In this document: positions 11,945 through 21,600 of the stretch, piece by piece
Layout of the letters: every line of letters begins with the position of its first letter
Position numbering within the stretch: position 1 is the stretch's first letter
Source: Strongylocentrotus purpuratus
Lineage: Eukaryota > Echinodermata > Echinoidea > Camarodonta > Strongylocentrotidae
Length of the DNA: 64,000 nucleotides
NCBI RefSeq assembly: GCF_000002235.5
Contig: NW_022145613.1
Span: 8,804,429 to 8,868,428 of the forward strand
Direction of reading: 5' to 3'
The notes under the pieces: generated by a model
The model's input: the letters and a program-made list of their open reading frames with translations, nothing else
Database searches by the model: none
What the model was told of the DNA's origin: nothing
Made by a program: the position numbers and the translations under genes

Positions 11945-12480
11945 CAGGGACGGATCCAGGGGGGGGGGGGGGGGGGGGGGCACAGGGGCCACGTGCCTCC
12001 CCCCCCGGCCAAAAAAAATTATGTTAAAATCAGCCCTTAATTCGCCAAAAATGCACTAAAAACAGGGACGTGCCCCCCCCCCCGGCCCCAAAAATGAAAT
12101 AATGTTGCATCAATCTCGAAGGAATTTATTTTCCGTATATCTCAACTACTATGCTGAATTCTTTCACTTTCTTGATGGCTTCTAAAGTTGCATGAGACTG
12201 AATCTGTCAAAATCACAACTGCAATAGGCCATTTTCGTAATATAACCAAATTTAATACATAAGTCTTTGTAAAGTGCCTCAATATAAATTATTTCATTCA
12301 CCTGATAAGAATAATAGAATTTCAATAGTCAGAATCCGAACTGCATACATTAGTTGTTGCCAGGTTGGACACACATCATGGCTTGACCTACCTAGCAACA
12401 CTTAATATATGCCAGTGGCGGATCCAGGGGTGGGCCGAAACGGCCGCGGCCCCCCCTATTGGCGGCGCAAAAAAATTGAG
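11945..12480 (-). mobile_element. Repeat with GGATCCAGG termini, family C, copy 1
   Basis: GGACGGATCCAGGGG at 11949 and GTGGCGGATCCAGGGG at 12415 mark two ends of the same kind. Between them, 12225-12350 read in reverse matches 17898-18035 (TATGCAGTT, TTCTGACTATTGAAAT, AGGTGAATGAAATAATTT, GAGGCACTTTACAAAGACT, CGAAAATGGCCTATTG). A 22-base G run and C runs are included. Possibly two elements side by side. Confidence 0.6.
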
Positions 12481-12636
12481 AAGGAAAAAAGAGGGGGAAA
12501 AAATGGGGGGAAAAAAGAAGAAGATAAAAGAAAAGAGAACAAAAAAGTAAAGAAAAGAGAGAGAGTTCAAAAAAGAGGAAAGAAAAAGAAGAGAGGAGCC
12601 GGGGAGAAAGAAAGACAACGAAATGGCACTAAAAAT

Positions 12637-13040
12637 TAGTGACAGTAACGACGAATAAGGGAAAGACAAGGGGAAGGGGGGGGGGGTGCGTAAAGGCGGA
12701 TGCATTGAGGGGAGGGAGGAGGGGTGACTGGCCGTATTCTTATTTTTAGGTTATGCGAAATTGAGTCTAAATTATGCTTCTTTTCAAAAAAATCTTAGCA
12801 TGCTTGTTTATGTTAAGCTGGGGTGCATGAAAAGGTTAGTGTAGAAACACTTCTGAAAAGGCCGCGCCCAGCCCCTCCAAAGAACGGCAGAATGGTAATC
12901 CATAATGGATTATTATGGGGTCATTCTTGATGGCTTGGGAGTCGTTAAAAGGAGGGGGCCGGCCCTACTAAAATGATAGTGACGGTAACGATGGATAAGG
13001 GAATAAGGAGGAAGGGATGCACATGCAGGCGCGTACGCAG
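12637..13040 (+). repeat. Repeated block AGTGACGGTAACGACGGATAAG, with a further copy at 15812
   Basis: The block GTGACGGTAACGANGGATAAG followed by AGGGGAAGG-type G-rich sequence occurs near 12639, 12972 and, outside this span, 15812; a GCCGCGCCCNGCCCCT block occurs near 12860 and again near 15973. G runs at about 12677-12686 and 13040-13055 belong to it. It is a dispersed non-coding repeat of unknown class. Confidence 0.55.
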
Positions 13041-13117
13041 GGGGGGGGGGGGGGGTCGAACCCCCCTCAAATTTTTGTCAAGTTGTCAAGTTGGTCCTGA
13101 TGTGTATAATGCGTAGA

Positions 13118-13170
13118 CCAGGGGTTCTCAAACTTTTTCTTTGACGGTCCAGAAGCGATTTCTATGAAAG
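13118..13170 (+). mobile_element. Possible left end of a hAT element
   Basis: CAGGGGTTCTCAAACTTTTTC is the usual start of many hAT (Charlie-like) transposons. I could not find a matching right end or an 8-bp target duplication, so it is a fragment at best. Confidence 0.4.
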
Positions 13171-13499
13171 CTGTAAGGTCCGAAATGACACTTGTATACT
13201 GAAGATAATGAGGCTTGTTTTGGTCTATATCTGATCCAAGGAGAATTGTTACAGTTTAAAAAAAAACAGAACCGCCAGTGCTTCCACTCGTTTAAATAGA
13301 GTTTCCCGAAAAATAACATCCAATATCCTGGAATTTGAAGGAATTTTCTTAAAACTTTCAAAATGCCTCTTACGTGGATTTCTTATTTGGATGAATCGCT
13401 ATGGCGTTTTAATATATATTAATTATTGAGTGGGCTTATTTTGCTTTGTAATGGATCCATACAACATGGCAGAGCTTGAGGGGCCTGGCAGAGCCTTTT

Positions 13500-14060
13500 C
13501 AAGAGAGAAATTGTCTTTAGGAGAAAAAAAGAGGTTATTTCTAAAATGAAATGAAAGTGTTATTGACTTTCAAGAGAGAAAATTGTCTATAAGAGAAGAA
13601 GAGAGGTTATTTCTAAAATGAAATGAAAGGGCTCTTGTCAAATAGCCCTTTCATTTCATTTTTTCTCTCGAAATAAACTCTCTTTCTCTCTTATAGACAA
13701 TTTTATGAGATGGAATCTTCAATCTGAAGCCTTTTTGTGCTCTTTGAAAATGGCACACTGAATGGGGGCAGTGCAATTTAAATTCCAAGGGATGGATTAT
13801 AGTTTTTTATCGCTCTTGAAAGTCAAATAGCCCTTTCATTTCAGAAATAAGGCTCTCTTTCTCTCTTATAGACAATTTTGTGAGATGGAATCTTTAATCT
13901 GAAGCCTTTTTGTTCTCTTTGAAAATAGGACACTGAATGGGGGCAGTGCAATTTAAATGTCAAGGGATGGATTAGAGTTTTTGTCGCTCTTGAAAGTCAA
14001 ATATCCCTTTCATTTCATTTTAGAAATAAACTCTAATACATTCCTTGATATTTAAATTGC
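13500..14060. repeat. Direct and inverted copies of an AAATTGTCTTTAAGAGAGAA block
   Basis: A block AGAGAGAAATTGTCTNTANGAG...TTATTTCTAAAATGAAATGA appears twice forward (about 13503 and 13568) and three times in reverse (about 13645, 13835, 14000). A unit of about 175 bp (GAGATGGAATCTT...GGGGGCAGTGCAATTTAAAT) is duplicated at 13707 and 13882. The block is also found in both arms of the large inverted repeat. Confidence 0.7.
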
Positions 14061-14074
14061 GCTGCCCCTATTGT

Positions 14075-14440
14075 GTCCTCTTTTTAAAGAGCACAACAGA
14101 GCCCTCAGATTAGGCAGCAAGTAGCAAAACAAACCCGTAACACTGGACACAACATTCAATGGGATGATGCCCATATCATTGAGTTTGAAACGCACTTCTG
14201 GTCAAGAATGGTAGAAGAAGCATTTGCATAAAAAGGATGAATCCTTCACTGAATAGGGATTCTTGCTATACACTTTTACCTTTGTGTAAATAATAAAAGG
14301 TCCACGGGCGTGGTTGGTAGAAGCTTAAACATAAAACTCTCTCCAATTTTACAGGGGGAGAGCCTTTGTCGGGAGTCTTTAATAATAAAAGGGATAAATC
14401 CTTCACTGAATAGGGATTCTTGCTATATGTTACCTTTCTT
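14075..14440 (+). mobile_element. Penelope-like retroelement end fragment (broken)
   Basis: The plus strand shows KEHNRALRLGSK, NTGHNIQWDDAHIIEFE and NPSLNRDSCY, the order of residues seen in the GIY-YIG endonuclease region of Penelope-like elements. The last motif occurs twice (about 14240 and 14395). It is a degraded fragment lying at the inner edge of the right arm of the large inverted repeat. Confidence 0.5.
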
Positions 14441-14905
14441 CGCTCCAGTGATCTCGAGGCAGCAGACAGCAAGAAATTGTGTAAATAATTTGCTGTTGCC
14501 GGGAGTCTTGCATGGGGCGGAGCCCCAGGAAGTTCTTGAACTTGAACAAATTTAGGAAATTCCAAATAGTCGTCATGAGCGATAGAAATTGTAATTTCCT
14601 CCTTGAGAGTCACATAACCCCTTTCATTTCATTTTAGAATTTAACATCTCTTTCTTTCTTAAAGACAATTTCATATAACTTCTGTTTTCGTATTGTTGTA
14701 CTTTCGTGCGCAGACTACTTAAGCACATGTCGAGCCAACTCAGTCGGAAATGTAATATGTAGGCCTAAGTGTAAAGTTAAGTTTCATGTTCTTCCTTTTT
14801 TTCTTTCTTTCTTTCTTTCTCTCCCTCTCTCTGTCACTCTCCTTTTCCTCTATCTTTTAAAAAAAAACACATTATTCTTTCTTTTCTTCTCATTTTTCTG
14901 TGTGT

Positions 14906-15810
14906 GACATGCGTTACGCGTACGTCTATCAATGTCTTAATATGGTAGATTTACATTTTGATGTTTCCCTTTGTAGGTGCATCTTATTCCAGAAAGTGCC
15001 CTATTTTGATGGTGCCCCCCCCCCCATGTATTGATCTTGATAAAAAATAACTTTCTCATTAATTCTATTTCCAATATATCTAATACTTGCACTAATCTCC
15101 AATATTAAAAAAAAAATCGTCTACTTTCTCTCAAGACAACACTATATAAAGGATTCATTAATGCAAGGCTATCTCGCGAGTAATCTCTCAATTTCTAACT
15201 TCCTGCATTCCTCATCTCCCAGTCTCCCTTGCTTTAATATTCCTCGTTACTTCCTTCCAATTGAACTCCAACTTAATTGATGTTATACACTGTATCTATT
15301 CTTCAACTACAGGTAGATGCAAATGTTACTCAAAATCCATTATATAAATCACACTCAGGATACAGCCAACTGACGAGAATTGCTTCAATCTATATTTTAC
15401 ATGTATCATTATGGTTTTACAATGGCTATGGTGATGAGTTGTCTAGGTAACATGTTGATGTGTTTGTTAAAATGTATTAACATGGTGCACCTTCTTGGTT
15501 GGGTATGTATTAACGTAAGTTCGTGCCTTTACATATCACAGTAGAAATCAATGTTTTATATTTGATGCAGAATAATATTAATATTTGGAGATTAGAAACA
15601 CAAACAGTTTCCATAACCGTTCAAGTGTTTCAAGAAAAAGTTAAGCAAACTTTCTCCTGGATGTAAATTCACACTAGCGTATAGCACTAGCGAGCTCTCC
15701 GATCTAGGCTAGACTCTTCGCGAGCGGTTTCATTGGAATTTTAAGCGGTTTCATTGGAATTAATCGAGAAATTCCCCTCGTAAATAAAAAATACGCCGGC
15801 CGGCCATACG
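14906..15810. other. Non-coding stretch
   Basis: No gene. GCGGTTTCATTGGAATT is repeated at 15724 and 15750. The remainder is AT-rich. Confidence 0.45.
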
Positions 15811-16054
15811 TAAATGGCAGTGACGGTAACGACGGATTAAGAGGAAGGGGTGCATACGTGAACTACAAGCGTATTGGGATGATCATACTATCATTTTAGA
15901 GTGTGCAATCTGGGTCGGAATCCAGCACAATATATTTATAAAAAAGAAGTTCACATAAAAGCACTCATGATAACGCCGCGCCCGGCCCCTACAACATCAT
16001 TTTGGATTTTCAGATGATGGGTCGGGTGGCAGGGGTAGGGGGCAAAGTTCGCCC

Positions 16055-16720
16055 CACTCTTTAAGTACCCCCCCCCCAAAGGGCCACTTTTACTTTGTAA
16101 AGAAGTGCCCCTTTCCCTTTTTAACTCGGATAAGCACACATTTCATCAACACATGTGCCCCCTTTCCTATCTGATAAGGGCTATTTAGAAAAATGAGGCC
16201 CTTCATAAATAAAAAGTGTCCCTTTTCATCTCTGGTAAATGACCATTTTCATATATGAGAAGTTAATTCTTTTTACTTCAGTGCGCTCTTCACCTCCGAT
16301 AATTGCCCCTATTCAAATATGAGAGATGCTCGTTTTACTTTGAAAAGTACCCCTTCCCCTCCTGATAAGTACTCCTTTCATCTATGATGGGTGCCCATTT
16401 TCACCTTTGCTAACTGCCCTTTTATTTTGAATCGTGCCCCTTTTCCTTTCTAATAAGGGACCTATCCCCTTTTCATAAATGCCCCTTTTCACCTCTGATA
16501 AATCAATTTCTGATGGATGCCCCTTTTCCGTCAACAAATGCCCATTTCCCATAGTCATAAGTGCCCTATCTCATTTCTGGTGAGTGCCTCCTTTCAGGTG
16601 TAAGAAGTGCCCCGTTTGAACCTTTGATAATTACTCTTTGTACCTTGACACATGCTCCTTTTCTTTTCTAATAAATGTCTTTATCCCTTTCGCACGTAGG
16701 CACGGGGGGGGGGGGGCACG
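16055..16720 (+). repeat. Degenerate minisatellite with a TGCCCCTTTTC core
   Basis: About twenty imperfect repeats of a core (A)GTGCCCCTTTTC followed by NNNTCTGATAA-type sequence, with irregular 25-40 bp spacing. Variants are mostly single changes and small gaps, so the array is old. Similar cores occur at 14990-15025 and 17120-17150. No coding pattern. Confidence 0.75.
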
Positions 16721-17221
16721 TGCCCCTAACCTGCTCATCATTAGTCTTGCACTTAATTTAAAGCGACTAAGAGTAATTTCCCCTAAAAAGGTCGCTCGCT
16801 CGCATTTATAGATGATACAATATGTCACTTTAAAACAAATGTTTTTTCAGTCTTCCGTGATGCTTATAACCCCATCATGATTTGTTTTTGTCCTCTTTAT
16901 AAGATGTAATTTTTCACTCTGCGACCTCACAGATCTTAAATTTTTTCTCGCTCGCTTTGCTCGCTCGCAAATGAATATTCAGACAATCACACCCAGCCGA
17001 AAGTGTGATGCTTAAGCAATATCTTGTATGATATATAAAGAAAAACAAATATTGAAATCGTCCCTGATAATGGCATCACAATGAAAAAATGTATATTTTC
17101 GCTTTGAGATTTCGCTTTGTAGGTGCCCTTTTTTGTTGGTGCTTTCCACTTTGGAAATAGCTCCGCCGCCCCTGCTTACGCATTAGCGCCAGCGTTAATT
17201 TCACGCTTGCGTGCACAGGGG

Positions 17222-17252
<31 letters not shown>

Positions 17253-17276
17253 GGGGGGGGGGGGGGTTCCTCTCTA

Positions 17277-17440
17277 GCTCTGAAGCTGATTTTTTTTTTA
17301 CCTGGATTCGTGCGATTCGGTTAATACTTTTAGAGGGAGTCTGAGGGGTGATGTGCCCCCCTCTGAAGCTGACATTTTTTTGGATTTTTGAAACAGGATT
17401 CGTGCGTTTTGGTTAATACTTTTTTGGGGAGTCTGATTTG
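17277..17440 (+). repeat. Two-copy tandem repeat of about 80-90 bp
   Basis: CTCTGAAGCTGA, a T run, GGATTCGTGCGNTTNGGTTAA and GGGAGTCTGA recur in the same order at 17277 and 17361. It follows a (GT)n-G15 tract (17222-17266) and belongs to a larger CGCTCGCT-containing repeat region (16730-17720) of unknown class. Confidence 0.65.
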
Positions 17441-17839
17441 ATTTCAAAACACCTGCAGTTAATGCGGGATTGGGTTGCAGCCTCTCTTTCCCCGAAAATT
17501 TAAAAATTACCAATATGCATTTGTTATATCTTATCTCGTTTATTTTGGTGACAATTAACACTTTTCACAACATACATAAGCTCAAATTTCCGCTCACTCG
17601 CCAAATTATTAAACCAGGAAATAGATATTGGGGCAAGAGGCTTCAGCCCCCACTGATGGAAATGTCAAAAAAATTGCGCGCGAGCATAACTTGAAAACGG
17701 GGAATGTTGATATCGGACAAGAGATGTGACGTGAGCATGTCCCCTTTCCAAAATAATTGTGCCCGCTTGTAGGTACCAGTACACTATTAAAGTACAGTGC
17801 TTCTAATATGACCTTGTCAGTATTGGTAAGTTTAAATAA

Positions 17840-18040
17840 CGGTCTGCGCGAATTTCGAATTTCCGGCCCCCCCTATTGGAAAATCCTGGATCCGCGCCTG
17901 TATGCAGTTGCATTCTGACTATTGAAATACCATTATTCCTCCCAGGTGAATGAAATAATTTGTATTGAGGCACTTTACAAAGACTCATGCATTAAATTTG
18001 GTAACATTACGAAAATGGCCTATTGGATGATATTCATCGG
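17840..18040 (+). mobile_element. Repeat family C, copy 2
   Basis: CCTGGATCCGCGCCTG (17886-17901) is the inverted form of the GGATCCAGG terminus, and 17898-18035 repeats the unique block of copy 1 in opposite orientation. Non-coding. Confidence 0.65.
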
Positions 18041-18104
18041 AGTCGGGCTATATACAACTCGGACCATGGAATTCAACTCGGCCCGCTGCAAAAACGTTTT
18101 TGCA

Positions 18105-18160
18105 GGTTAGGGTTAGAATAAGGGTTTGTGGTTAGGATATTAGAATTAGGGTTAGGGTGA
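18105..18160 (+). repeat. Interstitial telomere-like repeats, upstream block
   Basis: GGTTAGGGTTAGAATAAGGG and AATTAGGGTTAGGG are degenerate TTAGGG units. A second block is at 29096-29150 in intron 5. TTAGGG is the usual animal telomere unit; these are short interstitial tracts. Confidence 0.6.
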
Positions 18161-18420
18161 TTTAATATATATCCATGTGAGCGTATAAAAAAGGTATGAT
18201 CGCAACTAATTGGTGAATAAAGCTTTGGAGCTTATACCCACCCCCCCCCCCCCCCCCCCACTCAGTTGGGGTACACGCGGGTACACGTATGTAGCCTACC
18301 CGAAGGACATCTTTTTAAATGTTTTCTTCTCTTTCATGAGAAAAAAAATGACGCAAATAATATTCATGATTTGTTATTTCAAAAGTAAATTTTGATTTCC
18401 CCCCGGATTTTCCTTGTTTA

Positions 18421-18517
18421 TGTCCTATTATGCAACCTTGGCCTACCACGTGATGTAATGTGATCGATCGCCCAGGGCAGCCGGCCGGTATATCGCGATC
18501 ACGCCCCCTCTACAAAA
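18421..18517 (+). promoter_or_regulatory. Probable ACOX1 promoter-proximal / 5' UTR region
   Basis: Directly upstream of the start codon is a locally GC- and CpG-rich stretch (CCGGCCGG, TCGCGA, CGATCG) in otherwise AT-rich DNA. It contains a palindromic E-box CACGTG at 18447-18452, a site bound by bHLH factors such as USF, MITF/TFEB or Myc relatives. No TATA box is convincing and no transcription start can be placed. The regulatory role is inferred from position and composition only. Confidence 0.4.
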
Positions 18518-18686
18518 ATGGCGAACCTCAGTGTCAGAGATGGCAAAAGAAATGCAAGATCTCCCCCCACCGAAAATATCAATCCTGATATTGCAGAAGA
18601 GAGGGAAAATGCCAAATTTGATCCAATAGAACTGACCTACGTTATTGATGGAGGGAAAGAAAAAACAGAAAGGCGTCGATTTTTAG
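18518..18686 (+). CDS. ACOX1: ACOX1 exon 1 (residues 1-56 plus 1 nt)
   Basis: Starts [12 protein letters not shown] and continues with [17 protein letters not shown], which aligns with the very start of human ACOX1 (MNPDLRRERDSASFNP). The first ~20 residues are therefore an extra basic, Ser/Pro-containing lead. The donor is TTAG|gtgagt, leaving phase 1. A later in-frame Met that would remove the lead is absent from the exon, which supports this start. Confidence 0.92.
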
Positions 18687-21600
18687 GTGAGTCCAACCGA
18701 CTCTTCGACGTTGTGCATTGTGCCAACTCTCTCGCTCTCGTCTCGATGACTTTGACATTGTCTTTGACTTTGCGACGCTAGTGTACCGGTACTTTCGTAT
18801 ACATTTTGAGCCGTAGCTCCGGCGTGGAGATACCCTACTAAAACATACCAAAAATGAACTAAATCTTCTTCAATTGGTCTAATAATGGTCATGATTTAAC
18901 AGTCGTTATGTTTTTTTTTTTTTAACTGTTTCGTGTCAATTTTCTAATCCTTTTTGAAGTATTTAGATCCTAGGCTAGACTCTAGACTCTGTTGACGTTG
19001 TGCGGCTGGTCCGCGGGAACTGCCAATTCTATTTTTATGCAAATAGTCTAGTCTACTCACTAGAATACTTCAATACCCTCAATGTAGAGTCCATATACTT
19101 ACTTACTTATTAAATAGAAGGCACAAATAACCTAACTGACCCACAGCGTGGTCAGCATTGACCACGTTTCTGAAGGCGTCGGAGCTCCAGGGCCAGATTT
19201 TGAAAACGATTCAAACAGCGGGGTGGGTCACATTTTTTTCGCAATGTCAAGAGGTAGTAGGTCTAATTTCAATTTTGACTTGCAACGTTTTTTGACGACT
19301 CTGGGCATCTCGCCCATCATTTGAAATTATAATTTGAAGAAGTCTTTGAATTTGATGGGGAAAATGGTGATTTCTTCATCCTTACCCAACAATTCATCCA
19401 TGTTGGATCGTCGCATGACGTCATCTAAATTTCATCCCTTCTAGTCTACACGCAAGGCAAAATGATTATGAAGGAAAAACTGTGCACGAGCTACGAGTTT
19501 GTAATGACGTTGACTGAAACCTTCAGTCCTTTCACTGAAGGTTGTTGCACTGAGACTATGCCTGGCTCCACTGACTGCCTCTACAGCTACACAGAGACTG
19601 AAAGTTGCCCCATGGCATAGTGTGTGGAATGCGAGTGGGAAGAATAGATGCTATAATTTTGTTTTCACTTATAATAATTACATTGGCCTATCTTTGTTTT
19701 CTCTTGGTACAGAATCGGAGGCCTTGAACGATCCTGTCTTTGACGATCCAGCGGACATCGCCTTCTTGACGGACGAGCAGCGACACACTAACAGTGTGAG
19801 GAAATCTCTTCACATGGTACGCAGGCTTCAGGAAATGGAAATCACCAACCACATGGAGTCCCACTGGTTTAGAGTGTAAGTGCACAGTAAATATTGTGGC
19901 CTGACATGAAACTTTCACAAATGATGAATATGGCGGCTGTTTTCGTGGAAAGATACATTGTCAAATTGTAAATACTCAATGTTGTGATTTATATTTCATA
20001 CATTTTGAGGTATTAGACTCTGTGAATCTCACAGCATTAAACTTTTGTGAATCTTGACCAAAGAAGAAATTCACAAAGTTCCATGCAAATGAAAGGTAAT
20101 TGTTTTACAGTATATTGGGGGAAATGCAGTATTATGTAGCTTTTGCATTTTGCAGAGTTGAGAAAGTAGATTTGGTGTATAATAGAATTTAATGATTTAA
20201 ACATCATTCACTGACTTCTTGAATCATTCTAAATTATTGATGGAGAGGAAGAAAAAAAAAGGCGGGGGGGGGGGGTGGGCTCAGAATAGTTATCATAAGT
20301 TGCTGTTTCAGTATTTCAAACTAATAATATACGTGCAATTGTTGTTGGCCATAACAGAGCGAATACAGGCATAGTTCTATAGACCAGCGTTTTTCAACCA
20401 GGGTGCCACAAGACATCTATAGGAGTGCAGAGAGAGATTTGGTTGCATCAAAAATTATTTTGGATTAACGATGATTTTGTAAAGCCCCACAAATTAGAAA
20501 TCGTGAGAGTACCTAATTTCATTAATTTGTCAATTTCAAATTGTATTTTAAAGATAAAAAGCTCATTTCGTTGATGCTCGTTTCGCAGGCTTGCATTATT
20601 GAGATATATGAGAGATGCCTGGAAAGCCCCGAATATCCTCACATTGATGTATATTAGCGGTGGAATGCCTGCATCAATTGTGTTGATTACACTTTTTTTG
20701 GGCTCATTCGCTTCGCTCGTTCGGAAACATGGAACTCAATGGATTTCAGAGTAATGCACAATTAATATTCTGTGATGAATTTGGCATTGGGGTGGCGGGA
20801 AACTTTTTATTAATGAAAAGGGTGCAGTGAATGAAAAAAGGTTGAAAAACCCTGCTATAGACGCTATAGAACCCATCCCCATTGGAGGGGGGTGCACCTT
20901 TGCACCCCAAATGTTATATTCACCGAAAAAAAAGTTATAAAAAATTACCATCATGTATGCTGATGATTTGATATTTTATTTTTCTCATAAAGAGCAATGA
21001 CCGTATTAGAGCCTTTATCACTGGGTCTCCATGCATCCATGTTCATGAACACTATTACCAACCAGATGACCGAAGAGCAGAGGTCAATATGGGAACCTGC
21101 TGCCAAGAATTTTGAGTGTATTGGGACGTACGCTCAAACCGAGCTTGGCCATGGTACATACGCATTATCCCTTAACTGCAACCTGTTGTATCTCATTGGA
21201 TTAACCAGTTATATCATACATACTGTATGTGTTACTAATAGTTTGATCCACAGTCATCTCAGGCATATATTTTCATGTAGTATTCTGCAGATTAATGTAC
21301 ACCAAAACACTGCGCATTTCTTCTCATACTGACCGATAACCCTCAAAACGCTTTGCTATGCAATACGACATCAATTTTAAACGTATGTTGATTAGCGAGT
21401 GTGACAATGGCACGCTTGCTTTCTTCAACGCTTTTGTGCATTATGAAAGTCATCTTTGGCAAGGTCTGGTACATGTTCATGTCATGTATGCATGGTTCTT
21501 CATGGTTTCCAAGGGTTTCTAATTGCATCTTGACTGTATTGCACGAGGGAGGTAAACTTCTTATTTGATATTTTTGAACAGGCATGACACAATGATGCTT

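Larger units (their letters stand above)
10815..14905. repeat. Large inverted repeat with ~400-bp arms and ~3.3-kb spacer
   Basis: The left arm (about 10815-11210) and the reverse of the right arm (about 14500-14905) share in order a purine-rich GAGA zone, GGAAGAACATG, CGAAAGTACN, ACGAAAACAGAAGTT, AAATTGTCTTT, GAGGAAATTACAATTTCTAT and GGGGCTCCGCCCCA. Arms are clearly diverged. The spacer holds unrelated repeat debris rather than a transposase frame. It may be a mobile element with long inverted ends or two copies of one repeat in opposite orientation. Confidence 0.7.

Noticed and set aside
14266-14613. 115-residue minus-strand frame
   Set aside because: Lies across the right arm of the large inverted repeat and opposite the Penelope-like fragment; no independent support.
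10815-14905. Large virus-like element with long terminal inverted repeats
   Set aside because: No polymerase, capsid or integrase-like reading was recognised between the arms; only unrelated repeat fragments.
18105-18160. Chromosome end
   Set aside because: TTAGGG units are few and degenerate and are followed by an intact gene, so they are interstitial.
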